Of a DNA stretch of 64,000 nucleotides, positions 33,897 through 45,676 are shown piece by piece. The notes under the pieces are model-generated. The model searched no databases. It had not been told where the DNA came from and worked only from the letters and a program-made list of their open reading frames with translations. The DNA comes from Acarospora socialis. Lineage: Eukaryota; Ascomycota; Lecanoromycetes; Acarosporales; Acarosporaceae. Made by a program: the position numbers and the translations under genes. How positions within the stretch are numbered: position 1 is the first letter of the stretch; the number at the start of each line of letters is the position of its first letter. The DNA lies in contig JAMYGW020000003.1 of assembly GCA_025617375.2 (NCBI GenBank), positions 186,001 to 250,000 on the forward strand. The letters run 5' to 3'.

Positions 33897-36800
33897 TTAC
33901 CCGAAGTAGCTCCGAACGATCTGCTGCGTCTCCGGCGTGAGCGTCGACAGGACCTGATTCGCATCGATGCCGGCCGTGGCGACGAGTTGTTTGGCAGCGG
34001 CCACCATGCGCGTGGCAGTTGCGCCCTGGAGGGTTTCGGCTTCGAGGGCGTGGGCGATGAAGACGAAGATCTTGGCGGCTTGGGAGAGGACGGCGGGGTT
34101 TTGTCTGCATTTGGGGAAGGAGGTTAGTATGCATGGCGTAATCTTGCCGTGATTGGGAGGGAGGGAAGGGAAGGGACGTGTGTGATTTGGTTGGTGCGGA
34201 AATTTAGAGAGGAAAAGAGGGAGGGATGAAAGGGAGAGGGCTGGAGCGACTGACTGATCAATGAGTTGCGCGAGGAAGGAATACGCGTAGGGCGCGGCTT
34301 CCTCGTCGTTTACAACGGGCAGGGTGTCGATCCAGTGGACGACAACTTCCTGGACGTTGGGTACCTTGCTGGTGTTGTAGTGCAGGATTTTGGCAATGCT
34401 GGCGCAGGCGTTTTCCGTCGCAAAGACGTGGTCGTCTTCTCGTGCGTTTGGCCGCTGGCAGACGCTGAAAAGGGTCGGGATGCTTGCTGCCACGAACTCG
34501 CTCCATGGCTGGCCGCCTTTCTGGCCAGCGATGCCGACGCCGTACGACGCGGCTTGTCGGTTCGCCGGCACGTCATCGCGCATCCCGTCAATCAGCGGCT
34601 GCATGATGTGCGTGTAGTAGTTCCAACTCTGCTCGCCGCAGAACTCGAGCACGTCGTCCATGATGCATAGTGCCCATTGGCGTTGGGTGGGGTCCGGGTT
34701 CGTGATGAAGGCGTCGTAGAATGGTAGCAGACGCGACCATTCGGGGAGGAAAGAGGTGCCTTGGTTCTTGAAGATTGTGTGGAAGGCTTTGTTCATATCG
34801 GAGAGAAGGTTCTGATCATCTTCGATGGCGAAGAGGACGTCCTCGCTCTCTTCCTCTCCGTCTTCGGTCTCTTGACGGTCTTCCAAGCGTGCCTTGACTC
34901 TGACTTGGTAGTCTTCCAGAGCGGATTTTGCGGATTCGATGAAGGCAGCCATGTGGGTGGAAGTCAGACAGTTCTTGCCAATCACCTCGACGGACTCATA
35001 GAAACACTGATACATCTCGGCGAGAGTGTCGATAGCAGGCTCGGCACTCAGAACTTCGAGGACTTTGTCGATGGTCATTTCCCACAGACGTGCCAGTTGC
35101 GGTGAATGTTCGCCATGAGCCTTCTTGTACGAGTGCAGGAGCGCAGGAACACATTTGGCTGATGCTACGCGTACGGGGTCATGGAAGAAGAAGGCAAGAC
35201 CGGGCAGAGCAACCTTCTCCATGATCTCCATGACGTACGGCTCAAAGGCTCCCTCGAGCTGTTGGGCGTAAATCACAATGAGCTCGATAGCCATGTGCTT
35301 GTCGTCCAGCGTTGTGGTCTTGATTCCAATGACCTTGCCTTTGAGTGGTACGAGTTCCCATCCTTCTTCTTGTTCCACCTGAGCTACCTGCTCTTCGTCG
35401 TCAAGAAGTTGGATATCTGCCTTGGCGCTAGCGAGTTCCAGTAAGGGGGGCATGACGCCAGACAGATAAGGGACAAAGTCTTGGCCGAGTACTCTACACA
35501 TTCTGCCCCAGCAGTGTAGGAGATACTGGGATTGTGGATCGTCGGCATCCGTGATGTTTTCTGGTGCGGTCAGCCAGGGTGGTGGATGAAGCTAGGGAAA
35601 CTTACGCTGTATTGATCCCAATAACTGCACCAGAGTCAATGCGTCTTGGCCCATTCGCTCCTTCCCGACAGCCAAAGCTGGATCTTGTGAGCATAACTAC
35701 ATGAACATGATCTCAAGGAGACGTACCAATGAGAGTAGCACACTCCATAGCTTTGGCTCTAAGTAACCTGTACTCCTTTGATTGCTCCTCTTTCAGAACG
35801 CTAAATAACAAAGGCATAAGGGTATCATAGTACTTTCCGAAAGCAGTCTCCGCCGAATCGGCAATGGTCGCGATGGTAGATAACGCCTGTTCCTGCACAA
35901 ATCGTTTCGGACTTCGAAGTAACTGAAGGAGATGACTTAGGAGATCGTCAAGATAGGGTTCCAGGATGCTCTTCTCAGCCTCTTCGCAGAAATTGACGAG
36001 AGCAGCAGCAGCATGCGACTGAACTCGGGGCTCGGCGGATTCGAGGACAGGGATGATGTTCGAGAGTACAGTCTGGTGATACTTCTCCTGCATTGTTCCG
36101 GCGAAGTCGGTACTCATCTGGCCTAAGGCGTTGCAGCCTGCCCACCGCACTCTTGGATGTGGGTCTCGAAGTGCAGGAACCACCAGATCTAGCACCTTAT
36201 CCAGCTCGCCTATCATAAGCTCTCGACAGCCTTCGGAAATGGCGGAGATAGCCATAAGTGCAGCATGTCGGTCCCTCCAGGCCGAAGATGTCATCATGCG
36301 TGGCAACCAGTTGAAAGTAGGTGGCAATACCGTCTGACCACCAAGCTTGTTGGCTAAACGATCCATGCATTGCTCACCAGCAACGTGATTGAGGTCGCTC
36401 TCCTCGACGTCAAGCTATTATCCCATCAGCCCACTCTTCGAGGTAATCGTAGAATATGAACCTACGTCTTCGGAAGCGTTCCATTCAGTGGCATCATCAT
36501 CATCCATCCCAATGTCCGTCATCAAACTTAAACACTGCGTCACCATATCTGAAGTATACGAGGGATCTTTTCGGCACATAATCGGGGTATAATCCGCGAA
36601 GGTCGCCATCAACTCCAGCGCATTTTGCCGGGCTTGATCTCCGAGGTCCTTCTCTTGTATCACCGTTATGCTGAACTGAACCAGATCATGGAACAAGTGT
36701 CTGAACATTTTCGGGGCAACTTCAGCCAGGTCTATCAACGCAATCAAGGCTTTGGTGAGCTGTTCTGAATCTCCAGACTCTTTTATCGGTGGGAGAATGT

Positions 36801-37683
36801 TGAGAATCTTAGGTATTAGGGCGAAGTATTTCTCGCGGGATTTCTTATTGATGGATCGGAAGAAGGAGGCGAAAGCTTCCATTGCCGCCAATCGTACCTA
36901 TGCTATGATCAGCTGAGGTGAAAGTATGTCTGGGCTTTACTCGTACGGAAACATCCTCATCCTCGAAACCTTTTGTGAATGCAGCCAGCACCGTATCCTC
37001 ATGTTGCTTCTCGATAATACCAGGCGTCGTGGCAAAGATCCTGAAGGCTGACTCGCGCTGACTTGCATTGGCCGATTGGCTTGCTTGGAACAGGACTGCT
37101 AAGAGCTCCTGCCACTGCTGGCCTGTAGCACGTTCCCCAATCAATGCTTATTCTTTTTGTTTTGACGACGCGAATGTTTTGACGACGCGAAGCCTCACGT
37201 ACCGTCGTCCGCATATTGCCTCGCGATCTCTGCTACCGCATCTCCAATTTTATTCCTTACATGCGGTAATGTCTCGCTGCCTAAGCACTGCAACAACTGC
37301 TGCCTTATCGCAGTTTTCTCCGCGTCCTGTAGAGTTAAGAACAATTCCTTTGACTCGTCTGTACCCGGAATCTTGCGCGTCTTTGTGGCTATCCGTCGGA
37401 AGAGGACTGCTGCAAACGACCGAGTCTGTTATGCCCCGAGCACAAGCTCTCAGTCAGTAAGTGTTCGCCGCCGAAACCTCGGCCGCCGGATCATACGCAC
37501 CGACGGCTCCTCCGAGTTATGCATCTGTTCCACCAGACCCATCAACAGCACACCAGCTCGCCCTGCGACCCATTCTGTGTTCAGCTGTTCTTCAGCTTGT
37601 GAGCGGGTGCTGTTGTCTGAAGAAGACAAAGCATGAAGAAGTTGAGCGAGTGCAGCGTGCACTTGTGCCGGTAATACCGACAT
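33897..37683 (-). CDS. PSE1: Importin beta-3 / karyopherin Kap121
   Basis: A nuclear import receptor built from HEAT repeats; the yeast orthologue Pse1/Kap121 imports ribosomal proteins and transcription factors. Eight exons: 37683-37501, 37425-37203, 37122-36947, 36897-36466, 36414-35727, 35677-35606, 35560-34255, 34104-33897; 1095 residues, the usual Kap121 length. Family segments include [19 protein letters not shown] at the start, [54 protein letters not shown], a [24 protein letters not shown] repeat and [20 protein letters not shown]. It ends [14 protein letters not shown]. The intron at 36898-36946 has two possible donors; GTACGA was chosen because it gives [12 protein letters not shown]. 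The gene has no targeting signal of its own, as expected. Confidence 0.96.
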
Positions 37684-38288
37684 CTTTGCTGCTTGTATAA
37701 CCAATTCGTATTTCGCGGTGCTGTGGTTGACGTCCTAAATCCTAAATCCAAAGCGCGTGGACAATAACACGAAATGCTGCCCTTTCGCAAGGGGGCACTT
37801 TAGTGGATTAAGTCGCAGTCCCAGTCCACGATCCGCAATCTGCAATCACCCTTGATGTATAGGAAATTCTGGCACAGACGGGACTATTGTAAACAGTAGG
37901 ACCGTACGTCGTCCAGGGCGAAGGGCGAGGGGCTCTTGGTGGGGCTCAATCTTAAGAAATGCTGCGTCCAACACTTTGCTCAGGATCCTTGCGACGCGCG
38001 ATGCCACTAGCCTATCATATGCATGTCACGTGCAATACCCTGACTCGCAAAACAAACCGTTCGAACATACATTATATGTCCCACTATTCTATATAATGAA
38101 GAACAGCTGTGACTCAGGAACTAGACTAATAGTAGAGTAATGTACATCTTGAAGTAGAGTGCCATACTTCATGGCCGGCTAGAATGACCTTGAATGCGTA
38201 CCAGGCTACCAGCTGAGAGGAGACGCTTGAGAGCACAAAGCCAAACAGTTCTGCCATGTGTGCAAGGACAATCTTGGTCAATACGATC
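37684..38288. other. Intergenic
   Basis: Promoter region of PSE1 and 3' end of the CBS/PB1 gene, both minus strand. No supported gene. Confidence 0.5.
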
Positions 38289-40467
38289 TCAACGACTGCT
38301 TGATCGGCTCAATGTGAAGACGCCAACAATCACAATAGCAAGGGCAGCAATAGCACCAGGTAGTAGTAATTCGTTTGGAACCCCAGCGATGAGAGGTTCC
38401 TGTGGGTTGGGCTGAGCCATGGCCGACGCTCGCTCCTTCTTCGACGGCTTGGGTGCTGTTTCAATCTCGTCCTCTTCACTCTCGGTCGATTGCCACTTTC
38501 GCTCCCGCAACGTTGATGCCGGCGGAGTCGGCGGCTTAGCCAATGCGGGATGAGGATCTAACGTGGCAGAGATCGGCGGCTTCTCAGGATCGTGTACGAA
38601 AAGGTCAACCTTATCGCGATGGCTTCGTCTCGCGAGTGTAATGGCATCAAGGAGATCTTGGTCGGTCGTAATCGAAACAGTGTCGCCTTCGTTGTCCAGA
38701 TAGCTGAGTGCATACCCTGATTTGCCAAGCTTTCCATCCTCGAAAGTGGCTTCTCCACCGACAGCGTCAATCTCACTACCCAACTTCGCGGTAACGCTCG
38801 CTATGAGCTCCGCCATACCAGCCGATGGGACGACTTGCAATCGGTGCACACGTCCGCTGGGCGCCTTGAACTTGAAAGGGAAAGGTGACTCTTCGAGGGA
38901 CGCTGAAGGAGGCTCCATAAGCTCGGAGTGAGAATCGTCACCATTGTGGGAAGCCGACTCGTTGGGGAGGACGCTGTCCACACGGTCGATGTTTGGGCGG
39001 GCCAGATCAGGAGACATGAGAGACCGGTGGCCTGGTGTATGCGGACGATGGCTTCCTTCGCCAGATACCATCGATTCTGATTCATTGTCGAGGGATAGCC
39101 AGAATTTGTTCCATGCAGGGCCTTCACTGTCGCCTGTGGACATGGTGTTGATCTAGAGAAGAATTAATAAAGGTACACATGGGACCTAAATAACTCTCCT
39201 ACCTGCTCAAGTGTAGCGTATGTCAATTTCAGCACGTCCACCATACCGACAATCTCGCCACCTTCATTCATGACGGGCAGGTTGAGGTAGTGACCGTCTG
39301 TATCATGTCAGTTTCGTACATGGTTGGCCGGATTCGTTGGACATACCATGCATCTTCCGCAGTGCAGCTTGGATGCTCATGTCCATTGGCGCAAAGTCGG
39401 GATGAGGTGTCATAACTCGGACGACACTGCAGGTCGCTGGGTCTAGACCTGGAGCAATAACGCGAAGAACAACATCTTTGCTTGTGAAGATCCCAGTAAT
39501 CGAGTTTTGATCTTGTACCAACACAGCTGTGGTATGGTTTTCTTTCATTAACGTTGCTGCCTCCTTCACCGACGTCCGCACGGATACTGTTGTAGGAGGA
39601 AGTCCGTTCAGCACAGATTCCAGGGTTGGACCTGACATCTTCTGCCTCAATGCCTCCACATATTGGATTATCTGCTGTGGCTGACTAGATCCGAGTTCCG
39701 ACTGTACGCCCTCCAATGCATCATATAACTTTCGTGATGAGCTGTACGCTCGCTCTAACTTCTCCATAGCGTCGTAGAAACACTTCGTGATGTCTAGGAT
39801 ACCAGAGATGTCCTGGTTCTCATCCATGACGGGTAAATGCCGAAAGCCTTTCCTGACCATCAAATCCAACGCATCTGTAGCACTCGTGTCGGTCCGGGCA
39901 CACAGAGGGTTCTTCGTCATGATCTCAGCGATGGTGACATCCCTAGCCTTGATGCCGGCACCAACAACACGGAAAGCCAGATCCTTTGCGGTAAAGATAC
40001 CAGCAATGCGGTCATCATCATCCGTCACGAGAACACAGTCTTCTCGCTTCGCAGCCATCAATTGGGCGGCTTCGGCAACGGTGGTGTTGGGTTTTATCTG
40101 CAGTGCCTGACTCGGTTTGAGAGCCAGCACTGTGCCAGGTGGAGCTTTACGAGTATGCCTTGCTCGAGACGGGTTTTGCTTCTTCTTGTTCAGGTCCGCC
40201 TCCATCTTCTTTCGGATTGCCTATGTTTCATTTAGTAAACGCAAGTGTTAGCAGCGAGCAACAACCGTAAACACTTACCTCATCGCGCTTGGACTGCTTC
40301 TGCCTGCTCGCACTGAGCGTGGAAGTACCAGCTTCGCTAGGCATGCTTGCTACTGTCTCGAGTTTGGGGCGAGGAATAAACGATGGACTGCTTTCGAAAG
40401 CTGGCACCTGGCCTCTCCCTTGACCACGACCGGGAGTTCCCCGATACGTTCCTCCTGCAGCAGACAT
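38289..40467 (-). CDS. CBS-domain and PB1-domain membrane-anchored protein
   Basis: Four exons, 40467-40279, 40220-39347, 39297-39203 and 39152-38289, give 673 residues. After a basic linker (KKKQNPSRARHTRKAPPGTV) there are four CBS motifs in two Bateman pairs, about 80-215 and 255-400; repeats such as RIAGIFTAKDLAFRVVGAG and SITGIFTSKDVVLRVIAPG mark them. They normally bind adenine nucleotides or SAM. A PB1 domain follows at about 460-545 (FPFKFKAPSGRVHRLQVVP, LSYLDNEGDTVSITTDQDLL). The last 25 residues are one hydrophobic span, PGAIAALAIVIVGVFTLSRS, which would make a tail anchor with the domains facing the cytosol. Similar CBS-PB1 proteins occur across fungi (S. pombe Mug70 type). Molecular function is not established. 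It is head to head with RPS26. Confidence 0.9.
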
Positions 40468-40851
40468 AATAAGCGCAAAGAATGGTTCAAGTGTTCTGAT
40501 AGACGGGATGTTGTTGGCTCGATAAGCGCTGCATTGGAGTCCTAGGCTTTTCGCGTTCAAGGGGTGATCGGGTGTTGCTAGGAAGATATGAACCCGCGAT
40601 CAACAACACTTGATGACTAACTAGAGATAAGATCTACGCTAACTGATCAGATAAGGGTGAACTGCGCGAAGAAACCCTCGCTTCCACAACGACTGTGCGG
40701 AGCCTCTCAACGACGTCAAAGATCGCCCCTCACTCCTCAACGCAACAAACAAGTAACGGAGCACAGGTCTAGCAAGGAGCCTTGCCAGTACGCATCGAAC
40801 CGCTTGTAGAATTGGTAACACCGAAGCTTACATTGAGCAGAAGTCGCGAAC
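40468..40851. promoter_or_regulatory. Shared divergent promoter of the CBS/PB1 gene and RPS26
   Basis: A 384-bp spacer between two outward-facing start codons. It must contain the strong ribosomal-protein promoter of RPS26; I cannot assign specific factor sites. Confidence 0.45.
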
Positions 40852-41477
40852 ATGGTCAAGAAGAGAGCCTCTAAGTATGCGCTTGAACCCAACCTTTTAG
40901 GAGCAGAGACTGATGGATCTGGAACAGCGGTCGCAACAAGAAAGGCCGTGGTCACGTTAAACCCATACGGTGCTCGAACTGCTCAAGATGTACGCCGAAG
41001 GACAAGGCAATCAAGAGATTCACGATCCGTAACATGGTTGAATCGGCGGCTATCCGTACGTGATCATACTTCCAGCTACCATGTAGCAGTTTCTGGGTGT
41101 ATCCAGTTCTGGATTGGCTTCGCAAGAAATCGAAGGTATGGAGTGTTGGGTGCAAAGCTGCTCACATTACGACTATGCAGGTGATATATCGGATGCCTCA
41201 GTCTTCCCCGAATACACGGTTCCAAAAATGTACCTGAAGTTGCAGTACTGCGTGTCCTGTGCCATCCACGGCAAGATAGTCCGGTACGGCTTTCCCACAT
41301 TCCGTCAGAAATAGCCTCATAAACGACTTTACTGGAGATGACTAACCATCGTCTGCTTGCAGTGTTCGCTCTCGCGAAGGCCGCCGCAACCGTGCACCAC
41401 CCCCAAGGGTTCGGTATAACAAGGATGGGAAGAAGGTGAACGCACAACAGGCGGCGAAGGCAGCTCAAACGGCTTAA
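40852..41477 (+). CDS. RPS26: Ribosomal protein eS26 (40S subunit)
   Basis: Four exons, 40852-40874, 40928-41055, 41181-41283 and 41363-41477, encode 122 residues, matching the family. The start [20 protein letters not shown] is assembled across the first intron. The zinc-binding cysteines are in CSNCSRC and, later, [40 protein letters not shown] and [20 protein letters not shown] are near-invariant. The C-terminus [20 protein letters not shown] then QTA is the lysine-rich fungal tail. eS26 lies at the mRNA exit channel next to the 18S rRNA 3' end. Three introns in a gene this short is usual for filamentous ascomycete ribosomal protein genes; the second intron is 125 bp. Confidence 0.97.
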
Positions 41478-41916
41478 AGGGGCGTTTGCTGAGAGTTGCA
41501 TCTGGTTCTCGGGCTTGTCGTTGTTCTTGAGCATTACCAATGAGCACATAGTACAATCTAAAGGCTTCCCGACCGATGCACGAATGGCTATGCCGTAAAA
41601 CGACTTTCCTGTCGTTAGACCCTTACTTTAGTAGCACCTTGGGGCTCTACATATGGAGCCAATAGGAGGTCTCCAGTGGCATTCTATGGCTGGACCGTTT
41701 AGAGCACTTTACATCTGCTGCGGAATCAATCGCGGCTAAAGAAGCTCCTGAGCGAATGAACGAACACCTGTGACAAGTTGACCACGTAGTACACATGGTT
41801 TCATGAGGTTGTCACACCTGCCCTGATCAAATACGTTGATATTAAAGTGTGAGCATTACTCCACGCTCAAATCTCTCTCCTTTTTAATCCAACACTATCG
41901 CGAATTAATAAATAAG
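41478..41916. other. Intergenic
   Basis: Between RPS26 and the rhodanese-like gene, both plus strand. No supported gene. Confidence 0.5.
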
Positions 41917-42513
41917 ATGGAACCCAAGGCATCACCCTCAAAAGTAGAGACGCCATGGCACTCGGCTTATCCAACACCTAGGAACTCAAGCCCCACAGCA
42001 ATTAGCCGTGATGAACTCCGCAAATGGCTCGATGAAGGCCTCGTTCCAGGCCAGGATTTCGTGCTCGTGGACCTTCGTCGCGCAGACCATGAGGTCTGTA
42101 ACCGAAGCCTCGTCAATGCATTCATGTTACTGATTAACAAACATAGGGGGGCACTATCCGGGGCTCGATTAATCTCCCAGCGCAGAGCTTGTATCCAAGC
42201 ATCCCAACACTCTGCACGCTCTTTACAGCCGCTGGGGTGAAGAAAGTGATTTTCTACTGTGGTATGTACAGTACAATGCTACCGAGTCCGCTCAGGCGCA
42301 CCACAGGTCAAGATTGGCTAATTGTGTCCGAAAGGATCTTCCCGCGGCCGAGGCACACGCGCTGCAGGCTGGTTCGACGACTATCTTCAAGACCAAGGGA
42401 AAGAGCATATAGGGAGCTATATACTGTTCGAAGGGATCACTGGTTGGGCTGCAGCAGGTGACGAGTATACCAGGCTCATGGACGAGTACCAAAAGGAGCA
42501 TTGGCGGAAATAG
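41917..42513 (+). CDS. Single rhodanese-domain protein, Cdc25/arsenate-reductase-like
   Basis: Exons 41917-42093, 42147-42261 and 42335-42513 give 156 residues. One rhodanese fold fills the protein: SRDELRKWLDEGLVPGQDFV, LVDLRRADHE, GGTIRGSINLPAQSLYPSIP and VKKVIFYCGSSRGRGTRAAG. The active-site loop is Cys97-G-S-S-R-G-R, a C-x5-R loop as in Cdc25/Acr2 arsenate reductases and close fungal homologues. ILFEGITGWAAAGDEYTRLM is the last helix pair. The spliced joins are forced by phase and by the loop. Arsenate or phosphatase activity is possible by loop length but not proven; a sulfurtransferase role is the alternative. No targeting peptide, so probably cytosolic. It is the first gene of the less conserved right part of the window. 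Confidence 0.85.
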
Positions 42514-42981
42514 AAAAGTGCTACTGAAAGCGTTGCCACCCGAAGGCAATAGCCGTATATGGCAACCGTCAATTCTGCTTCGGGATCAGTGCGCTCATAT
42601 CTGAACAAGCACACCAGTGACTGTTCGATAAACGAGCCGTTTCACCTGCACTCACAGATTTTGTACAAGGGTTCTTGTAAGCGACACATGGCCGCTGCCA
42701 CTTAGCTGATATGGATCTCGAATCTGCACGTCATTTGTTATGAGAAGTGGAAAAGCTCCAAAGCACGTTGTGCATGCAAGAGATGATCCATTAACTTAGA
42801 TGCTGGAAGCCATGTTGAAGCGCATACATCTACTTCACCCGACGGCTCTTCGTCGAATAGCCATGTGCAGGAGACCACGGCGGAAACACTGTCGCGAATG
42901 CAACTCATGAGATATGGCTGCTCTGTTTACGACAAGCCTATATGAGGAAGACCTCTTGTCTCTCTTGTCTCTTTGATACTC
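42514..42981. other. Intergenic
   Basis: Between the rhodanese-like gene and the MFS transporter. No supported gene. Confidence 0.5.
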
Positions 42982-44532
42982 ATGGCGAAATCCGGGAAAC
43001 GAAGGTCGTCTTTGCCAGATGGCGGTATTACTGAACTTGATGACGACACATCGCTTGCTCAAGCATATGAGGATCCTCCCGACGGTGGTTATGGCTGGGT
43101 ACAGGTCGCTGTGTGCTTCATCGTCAATGGCTTCAGTTGGGGTCAAGTGGCTGTGAGTGACAACGTTGCAATTGAACGTGCTGCCTACCTGACTGAAATT
43201 CTAGTCTTATGGTGTATACCTTTCGTATTATCTTTCTTTCCGTGTGTTCCCTGAAGCTGGGGCACTGGATTACGCATTCATTGGAGGCTTCAATTACGCA
43301 ATGGCAATGCTTGTGGCTCCTTTGGTCACCGTTGTCGGCCGGAAGCTTGGTACGAGGACAACGATGGCCATAGGAGTGTTGATCCAAACGGCAGGCCTTG
43401 TATCGGCATCCTTCGCCACTCGAATCTGGCACCTGTATCTGTCACAAGGTGTGGCAACCGGTGTGGGCCTGGGTTTCATCTACATTCCTAGCATCGCCAT
43501 TCTTTCCCAGTGGTTTTCGAAAAAGCGCAGTCTGGTCAACGGGATCGCTGGCGCCGGTTCAGGTGTTGGAGGTCTGATATACTCTTTTGCTATAGAGGCC
43601 ATGATCAAGAACCTCTCACTTGCTTGGTCCTTTCGAATCATTGCCGTAATCACGGGTTTCATGAATCTGCTAGCAGCGGCGCTCATACGAAACCGCAATT
43701 CGGTCATTCGTCCACCGCAGCTAGGCTTTGATGCCAAACTCCTGCGCCGTCCGGACGTGCTATTATTACTTTTCTGGGGATTTGCGAGCATGTTCGGATA
43801 TATCACCCTTTTATATTCATTGTCGGATTTTAGTCGGTCTGTCGGCCTCACAGAAAGCCAAGCCGCATCGATTACGGCGTACCTGAACCTGGGAACGGCA
43901 ATTGGACGGCCGCTCATAGGTGTCGCAAGTGATCGGTTTGGCCGTATGGAAGTAGCTGGCCTACTTACCCTGTTCTGCGGGATCACTTGCTTCGCAATTT
44001 GGATACCGGCAGCTTCTTACGGCCCTATAGTGTTCTTTTCCATCCTCAATGGCGCTATTCTAGGGGTATTCTGGATGGTATGTACTTGTTCCAGCCCAAG
44101 AGACGAGCAGATCTTCAAAGTTGGAGAACCTTACCGATCCATGCACAGAACTTATGTAGACTAACAACCCGCTGCTTATTACAGACGATTGGACCTGTAT
44201 GTGTAGAAGTTGCGGGCCTCGCAGAGCTGCCCTCTATGCTATCGTTGTCGTGGCTCTCTGTAGTCCTACCGACACTTTGTAAGTGCTATGGAGCAGATAG
44301 CTCCTGGATTTCGCCACCGTCTGAAGCTGATGTTCCCCCAGTCTCCGAAGTCATCGCGCTCAAACTACGCCGTCCTCAGTCTTCTAGGCCATATCTCTAC
44401 CCTCAGATATTCGCAGGGACGGCCTACCTCGTTGCGAGCGTCTCCTTGTACGGAGTACGAAGACTTTATAGGTCTCGGATGTCCAAGGATGGAAGCAATG
44501 GGCCAGCAGGGACTTCCGATCTGGCGGGCTGA
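42982..44532 (+). CDS. MFS transporter, monocarboxylate-transporter (MCT) type
   Basis: Exons 42982-43152, 43205-44077, 44185-44278 and 44342-44532 give 442 residues. The MCT signature before TM1 is EDPPDGGYGWVQVAVCFIVN. Splicing then gives SYGVYLSYYLSFRVFPEAGA. TM spans include AMAMLVAPLVTVVGRKLGTR, GVATGVGLGFIYIPSIAILS, the YFSKKR-like QWFSKKRSLVNGIAGAGSGV loop and, after a central loop, LLLLFWGFASMFGYITLLYS and TAIGRPLIGVASDRFGRMEV. About 12 spans are expected, with both ends cytosolic. Fungal MCT-type proteins export or import carboxylates or small metabolites; the substrate is unknown. It may serve the nearby accessory metabolic genes but lies 14.6 kb from the terpene cyclase, so linkage is weak. 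Confidence 0.9.
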
Positions 44533-45441
44533 GGCAACTTGTCCTACCATTTTTATCAGTACTGAGGCCTCACACATCACGGTGCAAGCCTAAGATGATC
44601 GAGCTAGGCATAAAAGCCCTCATGAAGCATCATGATTGATACCCAAGACAACTTTATCGTCCTTCCGCCAGCCACCTCGTCAAAGGTCTGTGCCAAACGC
44701 ATCGTACGTATCCCAGACTACGATCTTCCCAACCGATGTGAAACGGACTTGCGATTTTAGACCAAGTTTGGCAATGCACGTTTCTTCTTTTGAAATGCAA
44801 AAAAGACCGGGAGAGTGGATTCTACCAATTCAAGTTCTGTATCGGTAATGCTACTAGAACTTCACTGTTGTCTAGGTTCGGCAGTCATGTAAATGTAGGC
44901 CGGCACGCTACTTCAATGCCGAGGCATGGACTTCTGAATGAAGCTTTAGGACATGGCTAGAAAGAGAAAAGATCGGGACAGGCTCATGGCCCCAAGAGTA
45001 TATTACCTGGTTGGGCATGCATTGTATTACGTACCTATGCCGGCAATTCCATGCGAGTCTGACAGGAGAGATGCTGTGGAACCCCAATAATAATGTGTGC
45101 ATGTAAGATCCCATAGCGTCCTACCTAAGGCGTCCAGAAAGTTAGCACATCCGGCGACGCTGTTACCCATCCAGCCATAATCCCCGATAATGTGGAGAAT
45201 AACCCCATCCCCACAAGGAAGGTCAACTTCCTGGGGATAGGGTATTCAGTTTTGCCGAGGCTTGCCCCGCAGATTATGGATTATGAGGCTGATTGAATGA
45301 CGGGATGGCGAAGAAATGACAAGGGAGCTCCCATGCGCTCATCTTGTAATTGGGCGAGATCATCAACATAACCGACCAGCCAGGGCCGGAGTAAGGTAAG
45401 CTTCAGCACCAGGCACAAACCTACTCCAAAGGTCCACGTAC

Positions 45442-45453
45442 CTTCGTACGAAG
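45442..45453. promoter_or_regulatory. 12-bp palindrome CTTCGTACGAAG
   Basis: A perfect palindrome flanked on both sides by GTAC, 224 bp upstream of the carboxylesterase start codon. It could be a dimeric regulator site; the factor is unknown. Confidence 0.3.
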
Positions 45454-45550
45454 TACCTACTCGGGCGGCGTGCGCTACGTTCATAGGTCTATGCGGAGTA
45501 GCTACCAACCTAACGTATGCAGTCAGATTACGTATGGTTATTGAGCTCCA

Positions 45551-45583
45551 AGAGAGAGCGAGCGAGAGCGAGAGAGAGAGAGT
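45551..45583 (+). repeat. GA-rich simple repeat in a promoter
   Basis: A run of GAGA/GCGA units lies about 95-125 bp before the carboxylesterase start codon. Such tracts often keep fungal promoters nucleosome-poor; here this is only inferred. Confidence 0.6.
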
Positions 45584-45676
45584 GAAGTATATGAACGGGC
45601 AGGCCGCCGGTAAGATGGCTTTTTACGATTTCAATCCGTTTGCAAGCTTGCTTCTCCCCTCATTTTTGCATTTACA

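Larger units (their letters stand above)
44533..45676. other. Intergenic, promoter region of the carboxylesterase
   Basis: It contains the 12-bp palindrome CTTCGTACGAAG (45442-45453) between two GTAC words and a GA-rich tract (45551-45583) about 100 bp before the carboxylesterase start. No supported gene. Confidence 0.5.
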
